Positions 35,610 to 45,019 of a stretch of DNA of 64,000 nucleotides are shown here, piece by piece; the stretch's first letter is position 1, and each line of letters opens with the position of its first letter. The stretch comes from CAMDPA01 sp965223035 (GTDB lineage Bacteria > Pseudomonadota > Alphaproteobacteria > Rhizobiales > Hyphomicrobiaceae), in contig OZ244980.1 in assembly GCA_965223035.1 (NCBI GenBank), positions 3,596,001 to 3,660,000 of the forward strand, given 5' to 3'. The notes below the pieces were generated by a model. That model worked only from the letters and a program-made list of their open reading frames with translations. It did no database searches and was not told where the DNA came from. A program made the translations under genes and the position numbers.

Positions 35610-36362
35610 ATGCTCGAAGAGCAGCAAAAGCTGAGCGCCGATCAAGGCGCCTTCATCGTCACCGGAGCCGGTAGCGGCCTGGGGCTGGCGATTGCACGAC
35701 AGCTGTTGGCGGCGGGTTGTCAGGTCTGCGCCTGGGACCGAAGCATCGGTGAACTCGCCAGCTTCAGCGATCCGCGCCTGACGTTCGTCGAACTCGATGT
35801 CCGCGACCGCAAGGCGCAGATCGCGGCGGCCGCTGGGGCTGCCGAGGCGGCGGGCGGTCAGATTGCCGGGCTGGTCTGCTGCGCCGGGGTGATGCGGCTG
35901 GCGCCCTTTCTTGAGCTGACCGAGGCCGCGTTCGACCAGACCATGGCGATCAACCTGAAAGGCAGCATGCTGTCGGTGCAGGCTGTGGTGCCGCACATGC
36001 TGAAGGCGGAGCGCGGCAGCATCGTCTTGTTCTCGTCGATGCTGGCCCGCAGCGCTGGACCCAATGCCGCCGATTACATCGCTAGCAAGGGCGGCATCCT
36101 CGGTCTGGCGCGCTCACTCGCGCTGGACCTCGCTGAGGCGGGCATCCGCGTCAACACCTTATCGCCGGCGATCGCCGACACGCCAATGCCGCGCGCGCGC
36201 TACTCCGACCAACAGCTCGACTCGCGCGCCAGCGCCAACCCGATGGGCCGCATCGCGACGCCTGAAGACGTGGCAAACGCAGCGCTGTTCTTATTGTCGG
36301 AGGATGCCTCATTCGTGACGGGTCAGGACCTCCGGCTGACTGGCGGCGCCCGACTGTTTTGA
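35610..36362 (+). CDS. Short-chain dehydrogenase/reductase (second of three)
   Basis: 250 residues, ATG at 35610 with GGAG about 8 nt upstream. TGAGSGLG cofactor loop, CCAGV in place of NNAG, catalytic Ser in FSSML, and YIASKGG. The C-terminal half has the usual IRVNTLSPA and the lid. It differs clearly in sequence from its two SDR neighbours, so the three are not recent tandem duplicates and probably act on different intermediates of one pathway. Confidence 0.9.
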   Translation: MLEEQQKLSADQGAFIVTGAGSGLGLAIARQLLAAGCQVCAWDRSIGELASFSDPRLTFVELDVRDRKAQIAAAAGAAEAAGGQIAGLVCCAGVMRLAPFLELTEAAFDQTMAINLKGSMLSVQAVVPHMLKAERGSIVLFSSMLARSAGPNAADYIASKGGILGLARSLALDLAEAGIRVNTLSPAIADTPMPRARYSDQQLDSRASANPMGRIATPEDVANAALFLLSEDASFVTGQDLRLTGGARLF

Positions 36363-36386
36363 GGCGGTAGCATAAAGGGACCGGCG

Positions 36387-37127
36387 ATGAACATTCTGAT
36401 TACGGGTGGTGGCAGCGGCATCGGTCGGGCAAGTGCCGCCAGACTGGCGAGCCGCGGCGCCGTGATCGTTGCGGATCGTGATGGCGCGGCCGCGGAAGCG
36501 GTGGCTGCCGACATTCGCTCCCGGGATGGCAACGCCATTGGCGTAGAGGTGGACGTCTCATCCCGCGACTCCGTCGATGCGATGATGCAGCGGATCAAAA
36601 GCTCGATCGGCCCGGTCGATGCCCTGTTCAACAACGCCGGCGTCAGCATTCGCCAGCGGATCTCGGATATCACGGAGCTGGCCTGGGATACCTTGATCGC
36701 GGTCCACGTCAAAGGAGTGTTGTTGGTCAGCCAAGCCGTCCTCCCCGACATGCTGGCTGCCGGACGCGGCGTAATCGTCAACTCCGCGTCGGATTTTTCG
36801 GTCGCCGGCGCGCCGGGTGCCCCTGCCTATGCCGCGGCAAAATCAGCCGTTTACTCGTTGACCAAAGCGATGGCCGTCGAGTTCACATCCGCCGGCATCC
36901 GCGTCAATGCGGTCGGTCCCGGCCCGATCGACACGCCAATGCTGCGCTGTGGCCGGTCGCCAGCGGCAGCCGAAGCGGCGATGAAGGCCAACCAGCAGCG
37001 TACCGCCATGAAGCGGCTGGGCCGGCCCGAGGAGGTGGCCAGGGTGGTCGATTTTCTAATCAGCCCACGCTCGTCTTACATCGCCGGGCAGATCATCCAC
37101 CCTAACGGTGGTACGCTGACCTGGTAG
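36387..37127 (+). CDS. Short-chain dehydrogenase/reductase (third of three)
   Basis: 246 residues. TGGGSGIG, NNAGVS, catalytic NSASDFSVAG and YAAAKSA, then IRVNAVGPGPIDTPM. A classical SDR, 24 bp after the second SDR and 30 bp before an LLM monooxygenase. The class normally prefers NAD(P); Asp-containing VADRDG at the second beta-strand suggests NAD preference here. Confidence 0.9.
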   Translation: MNILITGGGSGIGRASAARLASRGAVIVADRDGAAAEAVAADIRSRDGNAIGVEVDVSSRDSVDAMMQRIKSSIGPVDALFNNAGVSIRQRISDITELAWDTLIAVHVKGVLLVSQAVLPDMLAAGRGVIVNSASDFSVAGAPGAPAYAAAKSAVYSLTKAMAVEFTSAGIRVNAVGPGPIDTPMLRCGRSPAAAEAAMKANQQRTAMKRLGRPEEVARVVDFLISPRSSYIAGQIIHPNGGTLTW

Positions 37128-37157
37128 CCGCACAGCGCCACGCGACAAGGAGGCCCC

Positions 37158-38219
37158 GTGAGATACGGAGTTTGGACGCCGCTGCCGCACACGGTGCAGC
37201 CCGAGCCCGCGCTCGATGCCGCCATCGCCCAACTGGAGACACACGGCCGCGCCGGCGAACCCGATCTGTCGCTGCAGTTTGCCGGCGAGGTGCTGCGGCA
37301 TGCCGAGGCCTGCGGATTTGATCTGTCACTGATCGCCCAGCGCTGGCTCGGCAATGATCCCGATAGCGTGATCTTGGCAGCTGCGCTTGCCGCGCAAACC
37401 CAACGCATGCATCTGATGCCTGCCATTCACCCCGGATTGATGACACCGCAGGTGGTGGCCAAGCTGAGTTCGACCGTGGATCGGATCAGCGGCGGGCGCT
37501 TCGCCATCAACATCGTTACAGGGTGGTGGCGCGACGAGTTCAACATGTTCTCCAACGGCGCCTATCTCGACGACGAGAACGCCCGCTTCCGTCGCATTGA
37601 TGAGTTCGTTCAGGTGCTGAAGGGTATGTGGATGAACCCGAGCTACAGCTTCCAAGGCGAATTTTATCAGCTCGACAACGCCCAGCTGCTCAACCGGCCG
37701 GCCTCGTACCCGCATCCACCGCTCTATGCGGCCAGCCGGCACGCGCAAGGCAAGCAGATCATCGCGCGCGAGTGCGACGTTTGGTTCGCTCCGGTGCAGG
37801 CCGGGATCGACCGCTACGAAGAGAATTTTGCGGCGATCGCGCGCGAGATCGAGGACATGCGCTCGCGGGCGGCGGGCTACGGCCGATCGTTGGGTTTCGC
37901 GATCAGCTGCCACGTGATGTGTGCGCCGACCGACCAGGAGGCCTACCAGCGGGCACTCGCGTTGGAGGCCTACGGTCAACAAAGCCGGCTGGCACTGATC
38001 GCGGCCAAGGCACTCGGCGCCGGGCTCGTCGGCTCCTCACAGCGGATCGCAGATCGCCTGCAACGCTACCAACAGATCGGTGTCGATACCGTGATGCTGC
38101 ACTTTCACCCAATGCAGGAAGGGCTCACAACCTTCGCGCAAGAGGTGATGCCGTTGATCGGCGCGAACGCGATTGCCGCGGACGCCGTGAGCACGCTTTC
38201 AGAGGATCTTGACGCATGA
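37158..38219 (+). CDS. LLM-class flavin monooxygenase, alkanesulfonate/pyrimidine-type
   Basis: 353 residues, GTG at 37158 with GGAGG five bases upstream. Features: AEACGFDLSLIAQRWLGNDPD, LMPAIHPGLMTPQVVAKL, and GGRFAINIVTGWWRDEFNMF. The NIVTGW segment resembles the SsuD and RutA subgroup, which cleaves C–S or ring C–N bonds using FMNH2. Its stop overlaps the start of the next gene by ATGA. The pairing with a deacetylase-fold hydrolase hints at degradation of a nitrogen-containing compound; this is inference. Confidence 0.9.
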   Translation: MRYGVWTPLPHTVQPEPALDAAIAQLETHGRAGEPDLSLQFAGEVLRHAEACGFDLSLIAQRWLGNDPDSVILAAALAAQTQRMHLMPAIHPGLMTPQVVAKLSSTVDRISGGRFAINIVTGWWRDEFNMFSNGAYLDDENARFRRIDEFVQVLKGMWMNPSYSFQGEFYQLDNAQLLNRPASYPHPPLYAASRHAQGKQIIARECDVWFAPVQAGIDRYEENFAAIAREIEDMRSRAAGYGRSLGFAISCHVMCAPTDQEAYQRALALEAYGQQSRLALIAAKALGAGLVGSSQRIADRLQRYQQIGVDTVMLHFHPMQEGLTTFAQEVMPLIGANAIAADAVSTLSEDLDA

Positions 38220-39064
38220 GCCAAACCGCCCCACGACAAGGGTCGTTTGCCTACTTTCCGTATTCGGCAATCGTCGATCGCGCACCGATCGCGTGGCCCG
38301 ATGGGGCGCACGTCGCGTTTTGGGTGGTGCCGAATATCGAGCATTTTCATCTCGAGCTCGGCGCCGATGCGCCCGATGTCCGCAACTATTCGCGCCGGGA
38401 CTACGGCAACCGGGTCGGCGTTTGGCGGCTGATGGAGACCCTGGCCAAACACGAGGTGCGCGGAACAGTTGCGCTGAACGGGGAGATTGGCCAGCATTAT
38501 CCGCGCATCATCGAAGCCGTTACGAGCCTGGATTGGGAACTGATGGGTCACGGGCTGACAAATTCCGTGGCGCTGGCCGGACTGGAACGCGAGGCGGAAC
38601 GCAGCATCATTCAATCTACGCGCGCGATCATCGAGGCGGCAGGGCAGTCGATGCGCGGGTGGCTCGGCCCCGGGCTGACGGAGACCTGGAGCACGCTGGA
38701 TCTGCTCCGCGAGGCAGGCGTCCAGTACGTTGCCGATTGGGTCAATGATGATTTGCCCTATGTGATGAACAACGGGCTGATCTCGATCCCCTATTCGATC
38801 GAACTCAACGACAAGCCATTATTCGATGCACCCGGCGTCACGCCGGAGGAATTCTACGCGCGGATCTGCGAGACGTTTGATGTGCTCTATGCGGAGGGCG
38901 CGAGCCGTCCCCGGGTGATGTGCATCGCCCTGCATCCCTACCTGATCGGCGTGCCGCATCGGATCCGCTGGCTCGACAAGGCGCTGGCGCACATTTGCGG
39001 GCACGACAAGGTGTGGCGCGCCACGGGCCACGAGATCATCGAGGCCTTTCGCGCCCAGCTGTGA
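38216..39064 (+). CDS. Polysaccharide-deacetylase-fold hydrolase (PuuE-like)
   Basis: 282 residues, ATG overlapping the previous stop (ATGA). NodB-fold hydrolase of the allantoinase-like branch: RDYGNRVGVWRLMETL, VALNGEIGQHYPRII, LMGHGLTNS and CIALHPYLIGVPHRI. These proteins hydrolyse C–N bonds (allantoin, chitin, cyclic imides). The second motif, His in HPYLIG, is present; the usual Asp of the first motif is not obvious. Last gene of the SDR–LLM operon. Confidence 0.85.
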   Translation: MSQTAPRQGSFAYFPYSAIVDRAPIAWPDGAHVAFWVVPNIEHFHLELGADAPDVRNYSRRDYGNRVGVWRLMETLAKHEVRGTVALNGEIGQHYPRIIEAVTSLDWELMGHGLTNSVALAGLEREAERSIIQSTRAIIEAAGQSMRGWLGPGLTETWSTLDLLREAGVQYVADWVNDDLPYVMNNGLISIPYSIELNDKPLFDAPGVTPEEFYARICETFDVLYAEGASRPRVMCIALHPYLIGVPHRIRWLDKALAHICGHDKVWRATGHEIIEAFRAQL

Positions 39065-39114
39065 GGTCTGAGGTCGGTCGGGGTCGATAACGTTCTAAGG
39101 TGTGCTGGAACGCT

Positions 39115-39693
39115 TTATTCTGCCGGCTGGGCGATGACCGACGATGGTCGAGCCAGCGACCGTCGTGTTGCCTCGATCGCTTTTGGGGCCAGCCAGTGGA
39201 TTTGACCCCGCCCGTTCCGCAGCACGGACTGCACCAACTCGCCGGGATCCTTGAAGGCAGCCACGTCGACTGGAAAGCCGCCGCGCATCAGTACCTCGCC
39301 GGCGAACTCGGAGCAGTAGTACACCGAATTGCGCTTTGGCTGTCGAAACGTGATGCGGCGCCAAATCGAGCCCCAGTCATATTTGGCGGTGCCGAGGTTG
39401 GGCCACACGAACCGATTCACCTCTGTGTTCCAATCGATCATGGTGGGAATGAACCAGCACGGCCCAGCTTGCGATAACAGCCGCAGGGTGACCCCGACGC
39501 CTTCGCGCGACTCCAACAAGAACAGACGCGGCTCGGCCCCGCCGGCGACCAGCCACATGGCAACCCCAACGTGCGCGTAGCGACTGCCGGTCCAGCTCCT
39601 GATCAGGCGTCCGATCAAACTTTTGCTCTCAAATGCGATCAGGTCGCCAGAGCGGACGTGCGGTCGCGCGGTCTGGTAGGGAATGGCGTGCAC
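39115..39693 (-). CDS. YiiX-like permuted papain-fold protein
   Basis: 192 residues from the GTG at 39693, chosen because GAGAGG lies six bases upstream; an ATG at 39732 would add 13 residues. Permuted catalytic order: VRSGDLIAFES, His in YAHVGVAM, and Cys in YYCSEFAGEVL. The circularly permuted NlpC/P60-like family includes YiiX/YaeF; members are amidases or lipid hydrolases. No signal peptide is seen. It converges with the deacetylase gene. Confidence 0.75.
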   Translation of the reverse strand: MHAIPYQTARPHVRSGDLIAFESKSLIGRLIRSWTGSRYAHVGVAMWLVAGGAEPRLFLLESREGVGVTLRLLSQAGPCWFIPTMIDWNTEVNRFVWPNLGTAKYDWGSIWRRITFRQPKRNSVYYCSEFAGEVLMRGGFPVDVAAFKDPGELVQSVLRNGRGQIHWLAPKAIEATRRSLARPSSVIAQPAE

Positions 39694-40227
39694 GGCAAAC
39701 CTCTCACGTGATGGACCGGGCGCCCAACGCAACCGGCACGACGGCTGGCGCCAGGTCAGACAGCGGAACGCGCCGAGCCGGTTCGGGACCCCTCGTCGCC
39801 AGTATCAATCAACGCGCTGCAAACCATTCACGATTCGCGGTGAAATTGAAATTCCCACGTTGCGACCTGTTCAACACTGTTTTTCCCATTGTTCATGCCA
39901 ACCCAGGATCCGCCCCGGCCGCAACCCGTCGCGCTGCGACAATGCGCGACCTGACAAGCGGCAGGCCCATTTCTGCGTGCAAGACGACGGTTCAGTGTGA
40001 GCGTCACCGATCCCGCTTTCCCAACAGGCCTCCCACAACGTCGTGCCATTGGCAGGCCGGATGGGAGCGGGCCGGATGGGAGCGGGCCGGATGGGAGCGG
40101 GCCGGTACGGCGTTCGGCCAAAAACCGGACAGGCTCTGAGCCGGAAATCAGTTCGTCCGCAGCCGGAGCAGCCGTTAAGCACGCATTAAGGCTGGCGTAG
40201 GAAAATCGTGCCGGGAGTGTGCACTTG
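39694..40227. other. Divergent intergenic region upstream of the LysM lipoprotein
   Basis: About 530 bp with no supportable gene. It contains the 15-bp tandem array at 40056-40105. Confidence 0.5.
40056..40105. repeat. 15-bp tandem array
   Basis: Three exact units of GCCGGATGGGAGCGG plus a partial fourth, about 125 bp before the LysM lipoprotein start. Confidence 0.95.
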
Positions 40228-40833
40228 ATGAGTTGGAAGAAAGCCATGTTTCTTGCGTCGGTCAGGCCCACGTCGGGCGGAAATTCACGCGCGCCGAGCT
40301 GGACCGCGGTAACCTTCTTGGTGCTGGCGATCGCCGGTTGTTCATCCCAACCAGGTATTCCGGTCCCGGCCGAGCCGATCGGCTATCGGCCGTCCCCCGA
40401 CGCTGCCTCGGTGCGGACCCACTCGGCCGGCGTTGGTCAATTGCCAAGCCAACGCATCGCGCCATCACTGGCCCACCGGCGTGCAAACGATGGAGTGGCG
40501 ATGGAGTCGCTCCCCGAACTCCCGCCGGGTCCGGGCGATCGATGGCAAGAGCGCCCCATCGAGCCGGCGACACCGACCTATCGAGCGCCCCCAGCCGCCG
40601 CTGTCCCGCCTGCGCACTGGGACCAGCCAGCGCACCAAGAAGGCGGCTATCGGCCGGACTTTGCCGATGCCGACCCCGCACGCCACATCGAGGTCAAGGT
40701 TGGGGATACACTGTTCAGCATTGCCCGCCGCCACAACGTTTCGGTGCAGGCCTTGATGGAAGCCAACCAGCTTACGGATACCCAAATCGCGCTTGGCCAG
40801 CGGCTTCAACTGCCGCCGATGGACCGCTATTGA
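40228..40833 (+). CDS. LysM-domain lipoprotein
   Basis: 201 residues from the ATG at 40228 (a GTG nine bases upstream is possible). A hydrophobic segment (VTFLVLAIAGC) ends in a lipobox with Cys at about 38. A proline-rich linker of about 110 residues follows, and a C-terminal LysM domain (about 152-196: IEVKVGDTLFSIARRHNVSV, then LGQRLQLPP). It is probably an envelope protein binding peptidoglycan. A second, smaller LysM lipoprotein follows 61 bp downstream. Confidence 0.85.
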   Translation: MSWKKAMFLASVRPTSGGNSRAPSWTAVTFLVLAIAGCSSQPGIPVPAEPIGYRPSPDAASVRTHSAGVGQLPSQRIAPSLAHRRANDGVAMESLPELPPGPGDRWQERPIEPATPTYRAPPAAAVPPAHWDQPAHQEGGYRPDFADADPARHIEVKVGDTLFSIARRHNVSVQALMEANQLTDTQIALGQRLQLPPMDRY

Positions 40834-40894
40834 CGATGTACTCAGCCACCGTTCCGCGCACGTAAATTCTCACCGCCAGCACAAGGGGCCAGAC

Positions 40895-41257
40895 GTGAAG
40901 ACGTTCAATGTGGATAAGAGCAGACAGTTGGGTGTGTTTGCCGTGATCGCCGTGCTCACGCCCCTGGCGGCCTGTTCCAGCTCGGTCGCACCATCGCAAA
41001 CCGCCTCGCTCGGTGGCCCGGCCGCCGCCCAAAACATCGCGCCGAGCCGGCCGATTGCGGCGGACCGACAAACCGCGCTCGCTTCGCAGCACGGCGCAGC
41101 ACCGGTCCCAAAAGGTTCGATCGTCGTGGCCGATGGCGATACGCTGCTCAGCATCTCGCGACGCCATCGGGTGCCGATCTCATTGCTCATGCGCGCGAAT
41201 GGTCTGCAGCGGCTGAAGGTCCAACCCGGCACACAGTTGGTCATACCCAAGGTATGA
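40895..41257 (+). CDS. Small LysM-domain lipoprotein
   Basis: 120 residues from the GTG at 40895, with AAGGGG seven bases upstream. Signal peptide with lipobox LAAC (Cys about 26), an Ala/Ser/Pro-rich linker, and a LysM domain (about 72-120: VVADGDTLLSISRRHRVPIS, ending QLVIPKV). It resembles the previous gene in layout but not closely in sequence, so it is an old paralogue. Both may anchor at the outer membrane and bind peptidoglycan. Confidence 0.85.
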   Translation: MKTFNVDKSRQLGVFAVIAVLTPLAACSSSVAPSQTASLGGPAAAQNIAPSRPIAADRQTALASQHGAAPVPKGSIVVADGDTLLSISRRHRVPISLLMRANGLQRLKVQPGTQLVIPKV

Positions 41258-41268
41258 CCCGGCCGCGT

Positions 41269-41327
41269 CTAGATCATCGCGCCTTAAATCGGGATCGTTC
41301 CGATTCCGATTAAAGGCAGGTTGCTCT
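41269..41327 (-). repeat. Family-1 palindromic element
   Basis: Inverted orientation relative to the 18308 copy: CTAGATCATCGC, stem CCTTAAATCGG, loop GATCGTTCCGATT-type, return arm CCGATTAAAGG, then CAGGTTGCTCT. It lies 11 bp after the stop of the small LysM gene, between convergent genes. Confidence 0.9.
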
Positions 41328-41469
41328 AACGATGGCTGCCTACAATCTAGCCAAGCTACCAAAGCTATTGGCTGCCTGAGCCGGCAGGACATGAGGCGTG
41401 ATGTGATAACGCAAAGCGGCCCTCAGCAGGCAAGCCCGCTCATGCGATCGACGGTTCTTCAGCGGCCTG

Positions 41470-42696
41470 CTAGATTAAGCGCGAGTTCAACGGCAAGCCG
41501 AGCAGACTTTGGCCAACCAAGTCGAAGTTGGACAGGTGTGCTTGAACCTGTTGGGTGAGGGTGTGGATGTCGCGGAACCGGCGCTCGAACGGGCCTTGCT
41601 GGAAGATGGCGTTGGTGCCCACCGACAAGAACGCGATCTCGGCCACCTCGCGGGCTTGCTGTGCCGCCCAGGCGGTTGCCAACCGCAGCCGCGTGCGGCC
41701 TTCTTTGGTGAACGCCTGGCCCGTCTGCGCTTGCTGGTAAAGCTCGTCGACTGTGCTCAGCAGGAAGACACGCGCGGACGCGAGCCGCGCTTCGGCTTCC
41801 GCTACCCGGGCCTGAACCGAGGTGCTTTCACGCATTGGCTTGCCGGTCGTGCGCTCCACTTTAAACTGCGCCACGCCGATCATCTGGCGCAGCATGACGC
41901 GCGCGATCCCCATCGCCGTGGCGGCGACACCCAGACCATAGATGTTGAGCGCCGTGAACCGGTAGAGCGCGCCGCGCTCACGGCGATAGGCGTCGGACTC
42001 GCGGACGAACACATGCGAAGCCGGCACGATGTGGCCGTCGAGCCGGTAACTGTCGCTGCCCGTCCCGCGCAAGCCGAGCACCTGCCAGTCGTCGGCAACG
42101 TCGGCGGCGGCGCGGGGAAACAGAAATGTGTAAACGGCGGGCTGGCCGTCGGGTCCGAGCCGTGGCATGCCATCGCGCTCGGTGACCTGGCAATTGGCCC
42201 CCATCCACGCCGCATGGCGATTGCCGCTGGCAAAATGCCACTGCCCCTCCAGCCGATAACCGCCGTCGACGACCGTCGCCTTGCCGCCCGGCGAAGGTGG
42301 ACCCCAGGCCGCCACGGCGTCGTCGGCACCGAACACCTCGACCGCCACTTTCGGCGCCAAATAGGCCGCCCCCATCGAGCAGCCGCAACCCTGGGCCACC
42401 ACCCACGCTGTGCTGGCGTCGGCGGTGGCCAGCGCCTCGACCACCTCGATAAACGTTACCGGCGAGACTTCGCCGCCACCGATCGTCTGCGGCACCAGCA
42501 TGCGAAACAACTGACGATCCTGCAGCGCCGTCACCAATTCGCCCGGCAGTTCACGATCGCGCTCGATCCGGTCAGCGGCCGCCTCGATCGCCGGATGCAG
42601 CTCAACGGCGCGCGCAACCCAAGCCTCAGTGCCGATTGCGCCGCCCAGCACGTCGGCCGATGGGGCCCTTTTGCGCAGCTCGTTTGCGTTCACCAT
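41470..42696 (-). CDS. Acyl-CoA-dehydrogenase-fold flavin monooxygenase (HsaA/DszC-like)
   Basis: 408 residues. Group D flavin-dependent monooxygenase with the acyl-CoA dehydrogenase fold: LFRMLVPQTIGGGEVSP, WHFASGNRHAAWM, LRGTGSDSYRLDG and a C-terminal helical bundle ending NFDLVGQSLLGL. It lacks the catalytic-base pattern of true acyl-CoA dehydrogenases and is encoded next to a flavin reductase. The pair therefore looks like a two-component monooxygenase in which the reductase supplies FADH2/FMNH2 for aromatic or sulfur-compound hydroxylation. The substrate is unknown. Confidence 0.85.
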   Translation of the reverse strand: MVNANELRKRAPSADVLGGAIGTEAWVARAVELHPAIEAAADRIERDRELPGELVTALQDRQLFRMLVPQTIGGGEVSPVTFIEVVEALATADASTAWVVAQGCGCSMGAAYLAPKVAVEVFGADDAVAAWGPPSPGGKATVVDGGYRLEGQWHFASGNRHAAWMGANCQVTERDGMPRLGPDGQPAVYTFLFPRAAADVADDWQVLGLRGTGSDSYRLDGHIVPASHVFVRESDAYRRERGALYRFTALNIYGLGVAATAMGIARVMLRQMIGVAQFKVERTTGKPMRESTSVQARVAEAEARLASARVFLLSTVDELYQQAQTGQAFTKEGRTRLRLATAWAAQQAREVAEIAFLSVGTNAIFQQGPFERRFRDIHTLTQQVQAHLSNFDLVGQSLLGLPLNSRLI

Positions 42697-42709
42697 GGGC
42701 TTAACCTTG

Positions 42710-42728
42710 CTAGATCATCGCGCCTTAA
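42710..42728 (-). repeat. Family-1 element end, solo
   Basis: CTAGATCATCGCGCCTTAA is identical to the start of inverted family-1 copies; the rest is missing. It lies in the 59-bp gap between the flavin reductase and the monooxygenase gene. Confidence 0.8.
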
Positions 42729-42755
42729 GCCGATGTGGCAGCCGAAGCTGGCTGC

Positions 42756-43295
42756 TCAGCTCTTGATCACCCGCGCTTGGCGCTGCTCGGCCAATTGGAC
42801 CGATCCGGCATAATCGCCATCGCAATACAAAAGCGGCGCGATGTCATCACGCAGGCGCACCAGCCCAACCCGACCGATGAAAATCGTATGCGTGCCATAG
42901 TCCACCATCTTGTCCTTGATGCACTGAAGGCTGGCTTGCGCGTCGAAAAGGTAGGGTGCTCCGCCGTCCTCGACCCGCCAATCGCCGGCAGCGAAGCGTT
43001 CCTCGCTCGACAATGGACTGGCAAATTGTCTCGAGGCGTCGACGTTATCGGTGTGCAGGAGATTGACACAGAAGCCATCAACACGCGTCAGGTAGCCATG
43101 CAGCCGACTATCTTTGTTCATGCACACCAACAGCGAAGGCGGAGCCATGGACAGTGACGTGACGGCCGTCGCCGTCGATCCGTGCCGTTGACCCTGGTCG
43201 AACACAGTGATGATGGTGACGGTGCCAGCCAGCCGGCGCATCGCATCGCGGAACGCTTGATCGGACCTCGCGTTGGTCGAGCTGTGATCGTTCAT
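42756..43295 (-). CDS. Flavin reductase of a two-component monooxygenase
   Basis: 179 residues from the ATG at 43295 (a longer reading to 43403 lacks support). Flavin reductase-like FMN-binding split barrel: FRDAMRRLAGTVTIIT, GSTATAVTSLSMAPPSLLVCMN, FCVNLL and a C-terminal YCDGDY. It reduces flavin with NAD(P)H and passes it to the neighbouring monooxygenase (41470-42696). Confidence 0.92.
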   Translation of the reverse strand: MNDHSSTNARSDQAFRDAMRRLAGTVTIITVFDQGQRHGSTATAVTSLSMAPPSLLVCMNKDSRLHGYLTRVDGFCVNLLHTDNVDASRQFASPLSSEERFAAGDWRVEDGGAPYLFDAQASLQCIKDKMVDYGTHTIFIGRVGLVRLRDDIAPLLYCDGDYAGSVQLAEQRQARVIKS

Positions 43296-43563
43296 CGGTG
43301 GCCTGGCTATCGCAGTGGGCCGTCGTGATCTGCTGCGCACGATCTTAGCAATCGAGACCGAGACGTCAAAGCTGGCAGCAAATCGCTCAGGGGCCGCGGT
43401 CAACCCAGTTTAGCCGGTGGGATACGTCCCACCGAAGATCATGGTTGTGGTCCCACTTTTCAACGGCCTAAGAATTTGGGAGGGTTGGTGCGGCGACCCG
43501 GCTGGGATCGCCGCCGGGCATTCATCTGTCCAACGCTTCCATCTGTCCAACGAGGCAGTTGCC

Positions 43564-45015
43564 ATGGTCAATAACTCGAACGCGACGCTGCAGGCGTTGG
43601 AGGCCCGAAGCGCCAAGCTGCTGGACGCCATTTCCGCTTATTGTCAGCAAACGGCCATGGCCGAATCGACGTTTGGACGCCGTGCCGTCAATGATGGCAA
43701 ATTCGTATCCAGGTTGCGTGATGGCGCGCGCATAACCCCGCAGACGCTGGCCCGCGTGACAGACTTCTTGGCGCGCAACGGCGTCGAAGCACCGGCCGAG
43801 CCGGCAGAGCTGCTGCCGCTGTTGCGCGTCAACCGACACGGCGAACGTGCGGAGACCAGCAGCGTCGATCCCGTGCCCGCGCCCGAGCCCGAGCCCGATC
43901 AAAACTTCAGGTTCTTCGACAACCGGCAAAAATACCTATTGTTTGTCAATACCTGCAGCGAGAAGGAGGTGGTGGCCCAAAGGGTGGGGATGGAGCTGTC
44001 GCAACTGCACCCCAGGCCGCCGGCGTTGCGCGTGTTCGACGCAGGGATGGGCGAGGGTACCGTGTTGACGCGCGTGATGCGCCAGCTGCATCGGCGCTTT
44101 CCGACCGTGCCCTTGATGGTGGTCGGCAAGGAGATCAGTCTGGAAGACGTGCGGTTGTCGCTGGAGAAGATGGCGGACCGGTTCTTCGAGCACCCAGCCA
44201 CGGTGCTGGTCGTGACCAACATGTACTACACCGAGGCGCCCCAGCTACAGCCGCGTTCGACCAAGGCCCAACAGGCATTAGCCTGGCGTGAAGTGGCCAT
44301 TACCGGCACCACCTCCAGCGACTTCATTGATGAGATCAGCGCGCTGGAACCCTGGCTGGCGGAGAATTGGCAAGTCCGACCAAGCCCCAAGACCGGAAAC
44401 CCGCTGTACGAGCGACCCGCGGTGTTGGTGATCTACCGGCACGACTATCGCTTTTTGCTGCATGACGTGATTCCCCAACCGGGCCGGATGCGCGGCGATT
44501 ATGATCTGATCATCGCCTCGCAGCCCTACCGCCTGCGGGTGCCGCTACAGTTCAAGGCCGGCAAGATTATCACGCCGTTGGCGCGCGCGCTGCGCACGGG
44601 CGGACGCCTGCTGGGCATTCATTCGTGCGGTGACGATCCGGGTTTGGAAATCATCCGCAAACTGTGGCCGGATGAAGCGCCTTATCAGCACGACCGCCAC
44701 GATATTTTGCGCGCCGCCAAAGCGGACCTTGGCCGGGATGCGCGCCATTTCAACTTCAACGCCTACGCCGACGCGCGCGCGGTTTTCTCGTTCGACATGC
44801 GGGTGTTACCGACCGAGATATCCGCAAGCATCGGAACCTCGACGCTGTTTGCGGCCTGGAATGCCGCGGTCTACGTCAACCAGATCGACGATCAGCGGTT
44901 AGCGACGGCGCTCGGCGACGGACGCTATTTGGAGGCGACGCGCGAGGTCCTGCAAGCCCATGGCCAACTTTGGTTCCGCGACGAGTCCTACGTCATCTCT
45001 CGCAAGCGAGATTGA
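43564..45015 (+). CDS. SAM-dependent methyltransferase-like protein with HTH-like N-terminus
   Basis: 483 residues from the ATG at 43564, with GAGG eight bases upstream. The N-terminal about 85 residues (ISAYCQQTAMAESTFGRRAV, then FVSRLRDGARITPQTLARV) look like a helix-turn-helix recognising module. From about 175 a methyltransferase domain follows with motif I VFDAGMGEGTVL and a late YDLIIASQ. It ends four bases before a MetF-like gene, so the two are co-translated. The pairing with a folate enzyme suggests a one-carbon role, but I cannot name the substrate. Confidence 0.7.
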   Translation: MVNNSNATLQALEARSAKLLDAISAYCQQTAMAESTFGRRAVNDGKFVSRLRDGARITPQTLARVTDFLARNGVEAPAEPAELLPLLRVNRHGERAETSSVDPVPAPEPEPDQNFRFFDNRQKYLLFVNTCSEKEVVAQRVGMELSQLHPRPPALRVFDAGMGEGTVLTRVMRQLHRRFPTVPLMVVGKEISLEDVRLSLEKMADRFFEHPATVLVVTNMYYTEAPQLQPRSTKAQQALAWREVAITGTTSSDFIDEISALEPWLAENWQVRPSPKTGNPLYERPAVLVIYRHDYRFLLHDVIPQPGRMRGDYDLIIASQPYRLRVPLQFKAGKIITPLARALRTGGRLLGIHSCGDDPGLEIIRKLWPDEAPYQHDRHDILRAAKADLGRDARHFNFNAYADARAVFSFDMRVLPTEISASIGTSTLFAAWNAAVYVNQIDDQRLATALGDGRYLEATREVLQAHGQLWFRDESYVISRKRD

Positions 45016-45019
45016 ACCC

